Source of the DNA: Parabacteroides faecis
Lineage (GTDB): Bacteria > Bacteroidota > Bacteroidia > Bacteroidales > Tannerellaceae
NCBI RefSeq assembly: GCF_014647375.1
Contig: NZ_BMPB01000005.1
Span: forward strand, 62,001-126,000
Direction of reading: 5' to 3'
DNA: 64,000 bases
Part shown: piece by piece, positions 41,870 through 51,255 of the stretch
How positions within the stretch are numbered: the stretch's first letter is position 1
Layout of the letters: every line of letters starts with the position of its first letter
Position numbers and translations under genes: made by a program
Notes under the pieces: generated by a model
Database searches by the model: none
Seen by the model: only the letters and a program-made list of their open reading frames with translations
Told to the model about the DNA's origin: nothing

Positions 41870-42898
41870 ATGATAGAAAAAGATCACATACAACCTATTA
41901 TAGCAGCTTATCTCTCAGGAAAAGCGACGGATAAAGAACGTTGTGAACTGGAAGAATGGGTGAAGCAATCGCCTGATAATAACCACTATTTCCAGGAAAT
42001 GCGTAATGTGTGGCAGGTAATGAATCCCGCCTTTAATCCTTCTGAGATTGACGTATTTGCTGCCGAAAAAAATATTTTTGTAAATATTGCAGCCACGAAA
42101 AGGAATATAACCCGTACTATACTACTTTATTGGCAACGTGCGGCTGCTATTCTCGTTATTCCTCTATTGATACTTTGTGCTTTTCTATATCTAGATAAAG
42201 ACAGTAGTCGTGATACAATAGAGTATCAGGAGGTAAAATCTCCTCACGGAACGTTTTCCGAAGTCCGTCTGCCTGATGGAACAAATGTCTGGTTGAATGG
42301 CGGAAGTTCTCTTAGATACCCTCTGGCTTTTCGTAAAGGGGAACGGAATGTTTTCTTAAATGGCGAAGGTTATTTTGAAGTACATTCCGATAAAGAAAAT
42401 CCTTTTATTGTAAAAACAGACCAAATGACTTTGCGAGCTACTGGTACGGCTTTTAATATAGAGGCATATAACATTGATTCGATCACGGCCGTTACAATGG
42501 TAAGTGGCAAGATAGATGTTGCTTTTGGAAATTCTTCGCCTGTTACTATGGTTCCGGGGGAACGTGTCTCCTTTAATAACCAGTCAAGAGAGTGCCTTAT
42601 TGCAAAGACAGACCCTTATAAGTGGTATGCCTGGAAAGATGGTTTAATGATATTCCGGGATGATCCATTATCTTATGTGTTCAAACGTTTGGGCTTGACT
42701 TTCAATGTTAATATAGAACTAAAAGACTCCGCATTAGCCAATTCCCCTTATCGTGCTACTTTTGAGTATGAATCATTGGATGAAATATTGCGGTTACTGA
42801 AGATGAGTGCTCCTTTGTCTTTCAAACAAAATAAAAGGGTAAAGGATAAAGATAATATTTATGAGAAGCAAACTATAGAGGTTTATAAAGCAAAATAA
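41870..42898 (+). CDS. FecR-type anti-sigma factor
   Basis: This 342-residue inner-membrane protein has a cytoplasmic N-terminal domain (about 1-85) that would hold the sigma factor. One membrane helix follows near residues 88-108 (AAAILVIPLLILCAFLYL). The periplasmic FecR domain has SPHGTFSEVRLPDGTNVWLNGGSSLRYP and FLNGEGYFEV. The C-terminal DUF4974-like domain (LMIFRDDPLSYVFKRLGLTFNV ... YRATFEYESLDEILRLLKMSAPLSF) probably contacts the STN domain of the SusC. It is closed by a strong terminator, so sigma and anti-sigma form their own unit. Confidence 0.94.
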   Translation: MIEKDHIQPIIAAYLSGKATDKERCELEEWVKQSPDNNHYFQEMRNVWQVMNPAFNPSEIDVFAAEKNIFVNIAATKRNITRTILLYWQRAAAILVIPLLILCAFLYLDKDSSRDTIEYQEVKSPHGTFSEVRLPDGTNVWLNGGSSLRYPLAFRKGERNVFLNGEGYFEVHSDKENPFIVKTDQMTLRATGTAFNIEAYNIDSITAVTMVSGKIDVAFGNSSPVTMVPGERVSFNNQSRECLIAKTDPYKWYAWKDGLMIFRDDPLSYVFKRLGLTFNVNIELKDSALANSPYRATFEYESLDEILRLLKMSAPLSFKQNKRVKDKDNIYEKQTIEVYKAK

Positions 42899-42934
42899 TT
42901 CATTTTAGATTGTAATACTTTACTTGATAAAAAG

Positions 42935-42969
42935 CCCCCGGGAAGTGATAGCCTCCCGGGGGTATTTTG
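42935..42969 (+). terminator. Terminator after fecR
   Basis: CCCCCGGGA (42935-42943) pairs with TCCCGGGGG (42954-42962), followed by TATTTTG. It separates the regulator genes from susC. Confidence 0.85.
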
Positions 42970-43121
42970 TTAGTTACTACCGGATAATATTTCAAAAGCT
43001 CAATTCTATTGCTACAAAACAATTCACATGTTACAGTATACTCTAAGTCTGAAATTGATGATTTGCGTTCTTGTTTTTAATATACTCTAGATAAAAATAT
43101 CAAAAAAAGTATTTTTTGATA

Positions 43122-43149
43122 TGTGGAAAAAATGAGGAGAAACGTCTTA
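43122..43149 (+). promoter_or_regulatory. Probable ECF sigma promoter of susC
   Basis: TGTGGAAAA (43122-43130) and CGTCTTA (43143-43149) repeat the TGTGG-N16-CGTCTTA spacing seen before fecR. The start would be near 43156, giving a leader of about 187 nt. Confidence 0.65.
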
Positions 43150-43248
43150 ATAATGTATAAAGAGATAAAAGTCGTTTGTGTTCACCATTAAAATCTGATG
43201 CCTATGATGTAAAGTTGTGTTATTGTATTAAATAAATGTATTGAACAA

Positions 43249-43279
43249 AAAAGGAAAGGTCTAGCACACCTTCCCTTTT
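43249..43279 (+). terminator. Terminator-like hairpin inside the predicted susC leader
   Basis: AAAAGGAAAGGT (43249-43260) pairs with ACCTTCCCTTTT (43268-43279) with one mismatch around a seven-base loop. No gene ends upstream after the 42935 terminator, so it may be an attenuator in the 5' leader. Confidence 0.5.
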
Positions 43280-43342
43280 AAAAGTTCAGTCATTAAAAAA
43301 GTTTTTAGTCAACCTTATTTTTCTAACTAAACAAACAAATGT

Positions 43343-46300
43343 ATGAATTCCATTTCGAATAATAAAATCGAAGGGCTAAATTTTGCCATTAAAATTTTTC
43401 GAGTTATGAGATTATGCTTGTTATTTGTAGCTTTAAGTCTATCACAAATTCTTGCCTCAGTATCTTATTCACAGTCAATCTCTGTGAGTCTTCAAATGAG
43501 TAATGTTTCAATAGAAGATGTACTGAATCGGATAGAAGAAGAAACTGAATTCCGTTTTCTTTATAACAAGAAAATGGTTGATGTGGAGCGCGAAGTCAAT
43601 GTCTCGGTTTATAACAAGAATATTGTAGAGGTATTGAATAATTTATTTAAAAATGCTGGTATTTCTTATTCGATAAATGGCCGGCAAATAGTTTTAAATA
43701 AAAGAGATACGGATTCGTTTGCACAACAAACGAACAAGGTGACTGGGATTGTCTTAGATTCACAAGGAGAACCGGTTATTGGGGCCAATATTGTGGAAAA
43801 GGGGACAACGAACGGTACGATTACTGATGTTAACGGAACATTCATATTATATGTATCGACAAATGCTATTTTAAAAATTTCTTATATTGGCTATGAAGAT
43901 CAGGAAGTGGCAGTTGGTAATAAAACGAATCTGGAAATCCGATTAGCTGAAAATATAGAACTGATCGATGAAGTTGTAGTAATCGGTTATGGTACAACAA
44001 CTAAAAAAGATTTTACAGGTTCTGTAAGTTCCTTAAAGCTGGAAAATTCTCCTATAGCTCTCTCTCCTAATATGAATGCTTTGGAGTCTTTGAAAGGTAG
44101 TGTATCCGGTTTGGATATTGGTGCGACAAATTCGGCGGGAGGACAACCTTCTATGCAAGTTCGTGGCCAGAACTCTATTTCAGGTTCAAATGATCCTTTG
44201 ATCGTTGTTGACGGTGTGATTTTTATGGGAAGTATCAATGATATTAATCCTAATGATATTGCATCTTTTGATATATTGAAAGATGCTACATCTGCTGCTG
44301 CTTATGGTTCACGTTCTGCGAATGGCGTTATCATTATTTCTACTAAAAAGGGAAAAACAGGTAAACCTATCATAAATATGAACGTGACAGGAAGTATGCA
44401 AAACTGGCATCTTCGTCCGGAATTGCTGCATGGTGAACAGTGGCTGAACATGGTTCGTGATAAGAACAGATACGATGATTATAGCTTTTTATTTGCCCAA
44501 CAGAAAATAAATTATGAAGCAGGTCGTGAAATAGATTGGCTGGACGAGTCTACTCGGACAGGTTGGATGCAGGATTATCAGGTATCGGTGTCTGGTGCAG
44601 GAGAAAAAATGAATTATTACTTATCGACTTCTTATACAGATAATCAGGGAATTGTAAAAGGAGATGATTTCTCCCGAATGACAGTTTTAGGTAAGATGAA
44701 TACAGATATAACGAGTTGGTTACAGATAGGAGTGGATGCTGCATATACACATTCTGATTATTCCGGAGTTGGAGCCAATTTAACGAATGCACAAATTCTT
44801 ACCCCTTATGATATGATGTATCGTGGAGGCTCTACATCTCTATTGGAAAAATATCCGAATGGACAGAGCGAAGCGATGAATCCATTATGGAATGTAGACT
44901 CAGGAAGTTTGGATGACATAGATTTACGAAACAATTTCCGAATGAATGCTTTTATGGTAGTGAAGTTACCTTGGGTTAAGGGATTAAGCTACCGTTTGAA
45001 TTATGCAGGAAATTTAGACTACAGAAGGGTAGGACAATTTTATCATGAATCCAATTATGCCCCTATCGGGCCTTATGATGATGAGTCTCGCTATTCTATT
45101 ACCACTCAACAAAATTATTTGGCTAGTGCAAATGGTTTTTCTCAAAATATAAAAACAACAAGCTGGGTTTTGGATAATATTTTGAATTATAAAAATACAT
45201 TTGGTAAACATACGATCGATTTGACAGCGGTGGCTACCCGGGATAGCCGTTTGAGTAAGGATGAAAAAATGACCGGTTCTGATTTTGCGGCAAACGGGAA
45301 TACTATTTTAGGTGTGAATGGATTGCATTATGCTACTATACAGAAGTTATATAATAATAATGTGAAAAAAAGAAATGTAGGTTATTTTGCCCGAGCCTCT
45401 TATTCGTTTAATGATATTTATTATTTAACAGCTTCTTATAGAAGGGATGGGGCTTCTGTATTTGGAGCACAGAATAAATGGGGTAATTTTGGTGCAGTAG
45501 GTGCAGCCTGGCGTATTTCAAATGAATCATTTATGGATAGTGCAGATTTTCTTGATGATTTGAAACTTAAATTATCCTGGGGTAAGAATGGTAATCAGGG
45601 AATAGATCCGTATGGAACGTTATCGACTGTAAGCGCAGGATCTTCCGGTGGTGTTTTTTATCCTTTCGGGAATATGGGATCACCATCTTATGGAATTAAA
45701 CAACAGATGATCGGAAATGCGTTGTTGGGTTGGGAAACAACTGAAGCATGGAATGTAGGTTTTGAATCTTCATGGTTAAATAATAGGCTGTTTGCCGATT
45801 TGGATGTGTATTTCTCTAAAACTTATGATCAGATATTTAATCGGGCCATTCCTTCTATGACAGGCTTTAATGAAATGAAATCATCGATGGGGGAAGTGAA
45901 GAACCGGGGCGTAGAAATGACACTTCGTTCTGTTAATATTCAAACTCCGGATTGGAATTGGAGTACAAGTTTGACCTTCTGGCTGAATCGTAATCATTTG
46001 AGTCGTCTGTATGGAGAAGATTTGGATGGAGATGGAAAAGAAGATGACGACATTGGTAATAACTTGTTTATAGGACAGTCTATTCATTCCATTTATGGAT
46101 ATAAACAAGATGGCATTGTACAGCAAAATGATGTCGATTACATAAAAGCCAATGGTGTAGAAGCTGGAACTCCTAAATATGTCGATATGGATGGTGATGG
46201 AGTAATAACTGTCGATGATCGTATTATTGTAGGAAATAAGGATCCACGCTTTAAGTTGAGCCTGGGCAATACGATCTCCTGGAAAAATCTGGAATTGTAT

Positions 46301-46714
46301 TTCTTATTTACCGGAACTTTTGGTGGTAATGGTTATTTTCAGGAAAGCAATACGCCTGCTTATATGGCTGGTAGAGCAGACTTCTTCAGTGCAAATAATA
46401 TTTACGTGCCTTACTGGACAGAAGAAAACCCGAGTGATAAGTATCCGGCTGCATGGTTTACGGGAGATAGTAAATTTATCGGATTGCAGAGTCGCTCTTA
46501 TGTCAGATTACAGGATTTGACGATATCTTATACTTTTAATCAACCTTGTATAAAAAATATAGGTATCAATAACCTGAAGGTCTTTTTCACTGGTCGGAAT
46601 CTGGCGACGATCACAGGTTGGAAAGGAGGAGATCCGGAATTAGGGAATATTCTGACTTCGGGAACTTATCCTGTAGCAACAACTTTGTCACTAGGTGCAA
46701 ATATTAGTTTTTAA
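43343..46714 (+). CDS. SusC-like TonB-dependent transducer with STN domain
   Basis: This 1123-residue outer-membrane importer has a long signal region ending VSYSQ (about residue 44). An STN domain follows (SVSLQMSNVSIEDVLNRIEEETEFRFLYNKK ... GISYSINGRQIVLNK, about 48-122), which relays ligand binding to the FecR anti-sigma factor. Next come the carboxypeptidase-like domain (VTGIVLDSQGEPVIGANIV), a TonB box-like DEVVVIGYG, the plug (ALESLKGSVSGLDI, QVRGQNSISGSNDPLIVVDGV) and a barrel ending LGANISF. The extra N-terminal length compared with the other three SusC proteins is the STN domain. It pairs with SusD 18 bp later. The rhamnosidase genes suggest a rhamnose-containing glycan. Confidence 0.95.
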   Translation: MNSISNNKIEGLNFAIKIFRVMRLCLLFVALSLSQILASVSYSQSISVSLQMSNVSIEDVLNRIEEETEFRFLYNKKMVDVEREVNVSVYNKNIVEVLNNLFKNAGISYSINGRQIVLNKRDTDSFAQQTNKVTGIVLDSQGEPVIGANIVEKGTTNGTITDVNGTFILYVSTNAILKISYIGYEDQEVAVGNKTNLEIRLAENIELIDEVVVIGYGTTTKKDFTGSVSSLKLENSPIALSPNMNALESLKGSVSGLDIGATNSAGGQPSMQVRGQNSISGSNDPLIVVDGVIFMGSINDINPNDIASFDILKDATSAAAYGSRSANGVIIISTKKGKTGKPIINMNVTGSMQNWHLRPELLHGEQWLNMVRDKNRYDDYSFLFAQQKINYEAGREIDWLDESTRTGWMQDYQVSVSGAGEKMNYYLSTSYTDNQGIVKGDDFSRMTVLGKMNTDITSWLQIGVDAAYTHSDYSGVGANLTNAQILTPYDMMYRGGSTSLLEKYPNGQSEAMNPLWNVDSGSLDDIDLRNNFRMNAFMVVKLPWVKGLSYRLNYAGNLDYRRVGQFYHESNYAPIGPYDDESRYSITTQQNYLASANGFSQNIKTTSWVLDNILNYKNTFGKHTIDLTAVATRDSRLSKDEKMTGSDFAANGNTILGVNGLHYATIQKLYNNNVKKRNVGYFARASYSFNDIYYLTASYRRDGASVFGAQNKWGNFGAVGAAWRISNESFMDSADFLDDLKLKLSWGKNGNQGIDPYGTLSTVSAGSSGGVFYPFGNMGSPSYGIKQQMIGNALLGWETTEAWNVGFESSWLNNRLFADLDVYFSKTYDQIFNRAIPSMTGFNEMKSSMGEVKNRGVEMTLRSVNIQTPDWNWSTSLTFWLNRNHLSRLYGEDLDGDGKEDDDIGNNLFIGQSIHSIYGYKQDGIVQQNDVDYIKANGVEAGTPKYVDMDGDGVITVDDRIIVGNKDPRFKLSLGNTISWKNLELYFLFTGTFGGNGYFQESNTPAYMAGRADFFSANNIYVPYWTEENPSDKYPAAWFTGDSKFIGLQSRSYVRLQDLTISYTFNQPCIKNIGINNLKVFFTGRNLATITGWKGGDPELGNILTSGTYPVATTLSLGANISF

Positions 46715-46732
46715 TCTTAATACGATATAATT

Positions 46733-48505
46733 ATGAAAATAAGTATCAGAGTAGGAGTGTTGGCGTTGTCTTCTATGTTGTTCAGCTGTAATGATAATGC
46801 TTTTTTAGGAGAAAATCCGGAAACATTTTATACGATAGAAAATATATTTACAACATCAAGTCAGGTAGAACAGGTTGTAACGAGTTGCTATGCTCATGTT
46901 CGTTTGATATATTGCCCTCATGAAAACTGGGATTTGGATTGGTATGCTTACCGGTTGGGAAATGGCACTGATATGTATGATGTAGCTACAATCCGGTTGG
47001 GAAATCGTTTTAATGATTATAGTATTTTAAATTCGCAAACAAAGGGTTTCTTTTGTACGTATTCGGCTTTTTATCAATTGATAAATATAGCCAATACAGC
47101 AATCGCTGCTGCTGATTTGGAGAATATAGTATGGGCTTCGGAATCTGAAAAGGCGAGAATCGTGGCAGAGGCACGTTTCTTCAGAGCATTCGCATATCGA
47201 AATTTGGGTGAGCTATTTGGGGGCGTTCCGATCGTAACGGATTTGACTACTGAACCTCGTTATGATTATACCCGTTCTACGCGTTTGGAGACATATCAGT
47301 TTGCAATCGATGAATTGGAAGCGTGTTTGAATGATTTACCTGAAACGACAGCTGAAGCAGGGAAATTAGTACGTGCTGCAGCCCTGCATAATTTGTGTCA
47401 ATTATATATCGACAAAGGTGTTGTTCTATCGGAAGACGGAGGTGATGTAACATCTGCTTATAATAAAGCCGTGGAATATGCTGATGCTGTTATTAATAGC
47501 GGATTATATAGTTTAATGACGGAACGTTTTGGAACACGTTCAACAGAAGATCCTCAGTTCTATTATGCCAGTTCGGATGCCGAACAGACAGAGGCACATC
47601 TTTATGAGAGAGCAGGATATAAAATTGAAGGAAATGTATTTTGGGATTTGTTTCAGGTTGGGAACCAAGATTATCAGTTAGGGAATAAAGAGGCTATCTG
47701 GGTTGCTCAAATTGATTATGAAGTGTATAAAAAAGAAGGTGCACAGGGTACGATATATTCTGGATATTATTGTCCTGTATTTAGAGATCAGGGAGGTGAG
47801 TATGCAACCGGCTCAATGGAAGATGTCGGTGGATTGGGTACTTGTGCTGTTCAACCGACATTCTATACCCGTGATTTAATTTATGAAGATAAATGGAATA
47901 CGGATTTAAGGAATTCAGATGCTGTTTTTCGTCGTACGATATTAGGAAATGTTCCCGGTACGGACTATTATGGAAAGCGTTTACCTTGGTCGTTACTTTA
48001 TCGTGAAGATGCCTCCGGGAAAAAGAATGATGTGGCAACTACCCAGTTATATCCTGTTTCTTGTAAGGTTGGACCGGATAAATATGTAGGAATTGAGGAT
48101 GGCGAAAACAGGTCTCATCTTTTTAGAGATGATTATCTGATCCGTCTGCCGGAAACGATTTTATTGAGAGCAGAAGCAAAGTTTAGATTGGGGAACAAAC
48201 AATCTGCTGCAGACGATATAAATCTGTTACGAGATCGTGCTAAATGCGAATATAGAGTGACGGCTGCGGATATAGATTTGGATTTGATCCTGGATGAACG
48301 GGCCAGGGAGTTAGTCTACGAAGAATCTCGTTGGAATACTTTGTTGCGAATGGGAGGTACTGTTGCTATCGATCGTATAAAGAAGTATTCTTATTGGGAC
48401 TATCCTCGTACTACCTTAAATAAGACCTTCAATCTATGGCCTATCCCTCAAACTGTCATTGATACCAATAAAGACGTGAAACTGGAACAGAATCCGGGTT
48501 GGTAA
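46733..48505 (+). CDS. SusD-like lipoprotein of the rhamnosidase locus
   Basis: This 590-residue SusD-family protein has its lipidation site at Cys19 (SMLFSCNDNAFLG). SusD features are SSQVEQVVTSCYAHVRL, the TPR-type FFRAFAYRNLGELFGGVPIVTD, DDYLIRLPETILLRAEAKFRLGN and the C-terminal DLILDERARELVYEESRWNTLLRMG, ending LWPIPQTVIDTN. It would bind the glycan at the mouth of the upstream SusC. A terminator follows, so the downstream enzymes may be expressed at lower levels or from their own promoter. Confidence 0.94.
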   Translation: MKISIRVGVLALSSMLFSCNDNAFLGENPETFYTIENIFTTSSQVEQVVTSCYAHVRLIYCPHENWDLDWYAYRLGNGTDMYDVATIRLGNRFNDYSILNSQTKGFFCTYSAFYQLINIANTAIAAADLENIVWASESEKARIVAEARFFRAFAYRNLGELFGGVPIVTDLTTEPRYDYTRSTRLETYQFAIDELEACLNDLPETTAEAGKLVRAAALHNLCQLYIDKGVVLSEDGGDVTSAYNKAVEYADAVINSGLYSLMTERFGTRSTEDPQFYYASSDAEQTEAHLYERAGYKIEGNVFWDLFQVGNQDYQLGNKEAIWVAQIDYEVYKKEGAQGTIYSGYYCPVFRDQGGEYATGSMEDVGGLGTCAVQPTFYTRDLIYEDKWNTDLRNSDAVFRRTILGNVPGTDYYGKRLPWSLLYREDASGKKNDVATTQLYPVSCKVGPDKYVGIEDGENRSHLFRDDYLIRLPETILLRAEAKFRLGNKQSAADDINLLRDRAKCEYRVTAADIDLDLILDERARELVYEESRWNTLLRMGGTVAIDRIKKYSYWDYPRTTLNKTFNLWPIPQTVIDTNKDVKLEQNPGW

Positions 48506-48512
48506 GAATCTT

Positions 48513-48560
48513 AGGCTGTACTGAAACTTTTTCAACTAAAGTAGAAGTACAGCCTTTATC
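48513..48560 (+). terminator. Hairpin between susD and the GH78 gene
   Basis: AGGCTGTACT (48513-48522) pairs with AGTACAGCCT (48546-48555), and ACTTT/AAAGT forms an inner stem. TTATCTTT follows. It probably reduces readthrough from SusCD into the enzyme genes. Confidence 0.7.
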
Positions 48561-48574
48561 TTTAAAAAATGTTT

Positions 48575-48582
48575 TATCTTTG
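48575..48582 (+). promoter_or_regulatory. Possible -7 box before the GH78 gene
   Basis: TATCTTTG fits TAnnTTTG and equals the -7 box at 54838. No -33 TTTG is seen at 19-21 bp, and the leader would be only about 10 nt. Confidence 0.3.
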
Positions 48583-48594
48583 AGATTATAGATT

Positions 48595-51255
48595 ATGGAT
48601 ATGAAAAATATTTTGATCAGAAATTTGTGTTTAGGGATTCTCTCTTTTTTGCTAATGTCTTGTAACTCTTATTCTTCTTTGAAAATAAATATGTTACAAT
48701 GCGAAGAGTTGGATAATCCGTTGGGGATTGATAATACGTCTCCTCATTTTAGTTGGTTACTTCAATCCGAAGAACAGGAATGTAAGCAAACTGCTTATCA
48801 GATACTCGTAGCTTCTTCAGAGAAGCTTTTGTCTGAAGGAAAGGCGGATTTGTGGAATTCCGGAAAAACAGAGTCCGATGAATCTGTTTGGGTGTTATAT
48901 CAGGGAACACCTTTAGTATCTAAAAGTTTGGCTTATTGGAAGGTTCGTGTTTGGGATGAAAAGGGAAATGTAAGCCAATGGAGTGAACCGGCATTTTTTG
49001 CGGTTGGATTACTTCATACGGATGATTGGAAAGCCAAATATATAGGAATAAATTATGGACAAGAACCTCCTCATTCTCCTCAGTTTCATAAAACCTTCCT
49101 ATGGGATAATAAAGGGCAGAAAGCTTTCTTGCATGTAAATTCTTTGGGTTATCATGAAGTTTATATAAATGGCCAGCCTGTTTCTGATGTGGTGTTGACA
49201 CCTGCTGTATCTCAATTTGATAAACGCTCATTAGTGGTCACTTATGATGTGACTGAATTTTTACAAAAAGGAGAGAATGATTTGGTGATTTGGTTAGGGC
49301 AAGGTTGGTATCATAACGGACTGCCGGGCGTAATAGAGGGAGGACCATTTGTTCGTGCTCAGTTAGAAGAGCTGAAAGATGGTTTATGGGATACTTTTTT
49401 GATAACGAATGCTTCCTGGGAAGCTCGGGAAAGTGGTTATGAGTCAACCTGGAGGAAATATAGATTGGGCGGAGAAATAGTTGATGCATCTAGGCTTTTA
49501 CCGGATCTGACTACTGCATCTTTGAGTAAAGTAGAGTGGGATACAGTGAAAGAAGTAATAATTCCGTCTCATCAAACAACCCCTCAGATGGTTGAGGCAA
49601 ACCGGATACAAAAAGAATTTCATCCAAAATCCTTCCAGTCGGTAGGAGACACGGCCTGGATATTTGATTTGGGAACTAATTTCACTGGTTGGACAAAGAT
49701 TAAATTCCCAAAATTAGAAAAACAGCAAAGGATACAAATAAACTATTGTGATTTCCTGGATGAAAAAGGAGAGTTTATAAATAATTCAAATTATGATGTT
49801 TACATTGCCTCCGGACAAGGAAACGAATCTTTTGTAAACAAGTTTAATTATCATGCTTATCGGTATTTGAAATTATCCAATTTGAAAAAGGCCCCGGCTT
49901 TATCTGATATAACCGCATGTCTCATTCATACGGATTATGGAGGAACTTCTTCTTTTTCCTGTTCGGATGGTGATTTGAACGCAATTCACCAAATGATACA
50001 ATATACATTAAACTGTTTGACTTTAGGTGGTGATCTGGTTGATTGTCCGCATGTTGAAAGATTGGGCTATGGAGGAGACGGAAACGCTTCAACTCTGACG
50101 ATGCAAACTATGTATAATATGGCTCCGCTTTATATGAATTGGATGCAGGCCTGGCGCGATTGTATCCGGGAAGACGGAAGTATGCCTCATACAGCACCTA
50201 ATCCTTTTTCTGCAGGAGGTGGTCCTTATTGGTGCGGATTTATAATTACAGCATCATGGCAAACTTATGTGAATTATGGAGATCGTCGTTTGTTGGAACG
50301 TTATTATCCATATATGCAACAATGGTTAGGATATGCCCAAAAGTATTCGAAAGATGGATTACTAAGACAATGGCCCAGTACGGAATATCGTAATTGGTAC
50401 TTGGGAGACTGGGCAACACCGGTCGGGATAGATCAGACGAATCCGGCTTCGATTGATGTAGTGAATAATAGTTTTATGGTTACTTGTTATCAGACGATGG
50501 CTAAAATTGCTAAAGTGTTGGGAAAAGATCAGGATATACAACCCTTTGTTGAAAAAGCGGAAGAACTGGAGCAATTAATCCATAAAACATTCTATGATCC
50601 GAAGCAGAAAAGTTATTCGACGGGAACACAGATTGATTTAATTTATCCGATGTTAGTTGGCGCTACACCTAAAGAAGAATTACCGGATGTACAGAATACG
50701 TTGTTTGCAGTGACTGCCGATCGCTTTAAAGGGCATCTATCTGCGGGTTTAGTCGGGGTTCCTGTGATTACTGAGTGGGCTGTGAAAAATCGGCAGGCAG
50801 ATTTCATGTATTCTATGTTGAAAAAAAGAGAGTACCCAGGTTATTTATATATGTTGGACAATGGGGCGACAACTACGTGGGAACATTGGAATGGTGAACG
50901 TAGCCATATTCATAACTGCTATAACGGTATCGGTTCATGGTTTTATCAAGCCTTAGGGGGGATTTTACCCGATGAAAATGAACCGGGATACAAACATGTA
51001 TTCATTCAACCTCAATTAGTGGAAAGTCTTACCTGGGTAGAGGTTTCTAAAGATACGCCTTATGGACTTTTAAACGTGAAATGGGAAAAGACAAATACAA
51101 CTTTTGCTATGACTATTCATGTCCCTATAGGTTGTGAAGCGACGTTGACTATACCTGTTGATGCGAAATCTGTATTTATTAATGATTTGAAATCAGACAA
51201 ATTGAATGATTTTAAAATACGATCAGGAAATTATCGGATTATGTGTAATTTATGA
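48595..51255 (+). CDS. GH78 alpha-L-rhamnosidase, lipoprotein
   Basis: This 886-residue enzyme has Cys23 as a lipoprotein site (LLMSCNSYSS); a start at Met3 is equally possible. N-terminal beta domains (LENPLGID-like start DNPLGIDNTSPHFSWLL, and FLHVNSLGYHEVYINGQPVSD) precede the (alpha/alpha)6 barrel. The GH78 active-site motif is DCPHVERLGYGGD (residues 483-495). Later come GATTTWEHWNG and a C-terminal beta-sandwich (QPQLVESLTWVEVSKDTPYGLLNVKWE). It hydrolyses terminal alpha-L-rhamnose. The motif usually reads DCPQRxERLGWTGD, so the HV in place of QR and the Y for W are mild variants. It overlaps the next gene by ATGA. Confidence 0.92.
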   Translation: MDMKNILIRNLCLGILSFLLMSCNSYSSLKINMLQCEELDNPLGIDNTSPHFSWLLQSEEQECKQTAYQILVASSEKLLSEGKADLWNSGKTESDESVWVLYQGTPLVSKSLAYWKVRVWDEKGNVSQWSEPAFFAVGLLHTDDWKAKYIGINYGQEPPHSPQFHKTFLWDNKGQKAFLHVNSLGYHEVYINGQPVSDVVLTPAVSQFDKRSLVVTYDVTEFLQKGENDLVIWLGQGWYHNGLPGVIEGGPFVRAQLEELKDGLWDTFLITNASWEARESGYESTWRKYRLGGEIVDASRLLPDLTTASLSKVEWDTVKEVIIPSHQTTPQMVEANRIQKEFHPKSFQSVGDTAWIFDLGTNFTGWTKIKFPKLEKQQRIQINYCDFLDEKGEFINNSNYDVYIASGQGNESFVNKFNYHAYRYLKLSNLKKAPALSDITACLIHTDYGGTSSFSCSDGDLNAIHQMIQYTLNCLTLGGDLVDCPHVERLGYGGDGNASTLTMQTMYNMAPLYMNWMQAWRDCIREDGSMPHTAPNPFSAGGGPYWCGFIITASWQTYVNYGDRRLLERYYPYMQQWLGYAQKYSKDGLLRQWPSTEYRNWYLGDWATPVGIDQTNPASIDVVNNSFMVTCYQTMAKIAKVLGKDQDIQPFVEKAEELEQLIHKTFYDPKQKSYSTGTQIDLIYPMLVGATPKEELPDVQNTLFAVTADRFKGHLSAGLVGVPVITEWAVKNRQADFMYSMLKKREYPGYLYMLDNGATTTWEHWNGERSHIHNCYNGIGSWFYQALGGILPDENEPGYKHVFIQPQLVESLTWVEVSKDTPYGLLNVKWEKTNTTFAMTIHVPIGCEATLTIPVDAKSVFINDLKSDKLNDFKIRSGNYRIMCNL

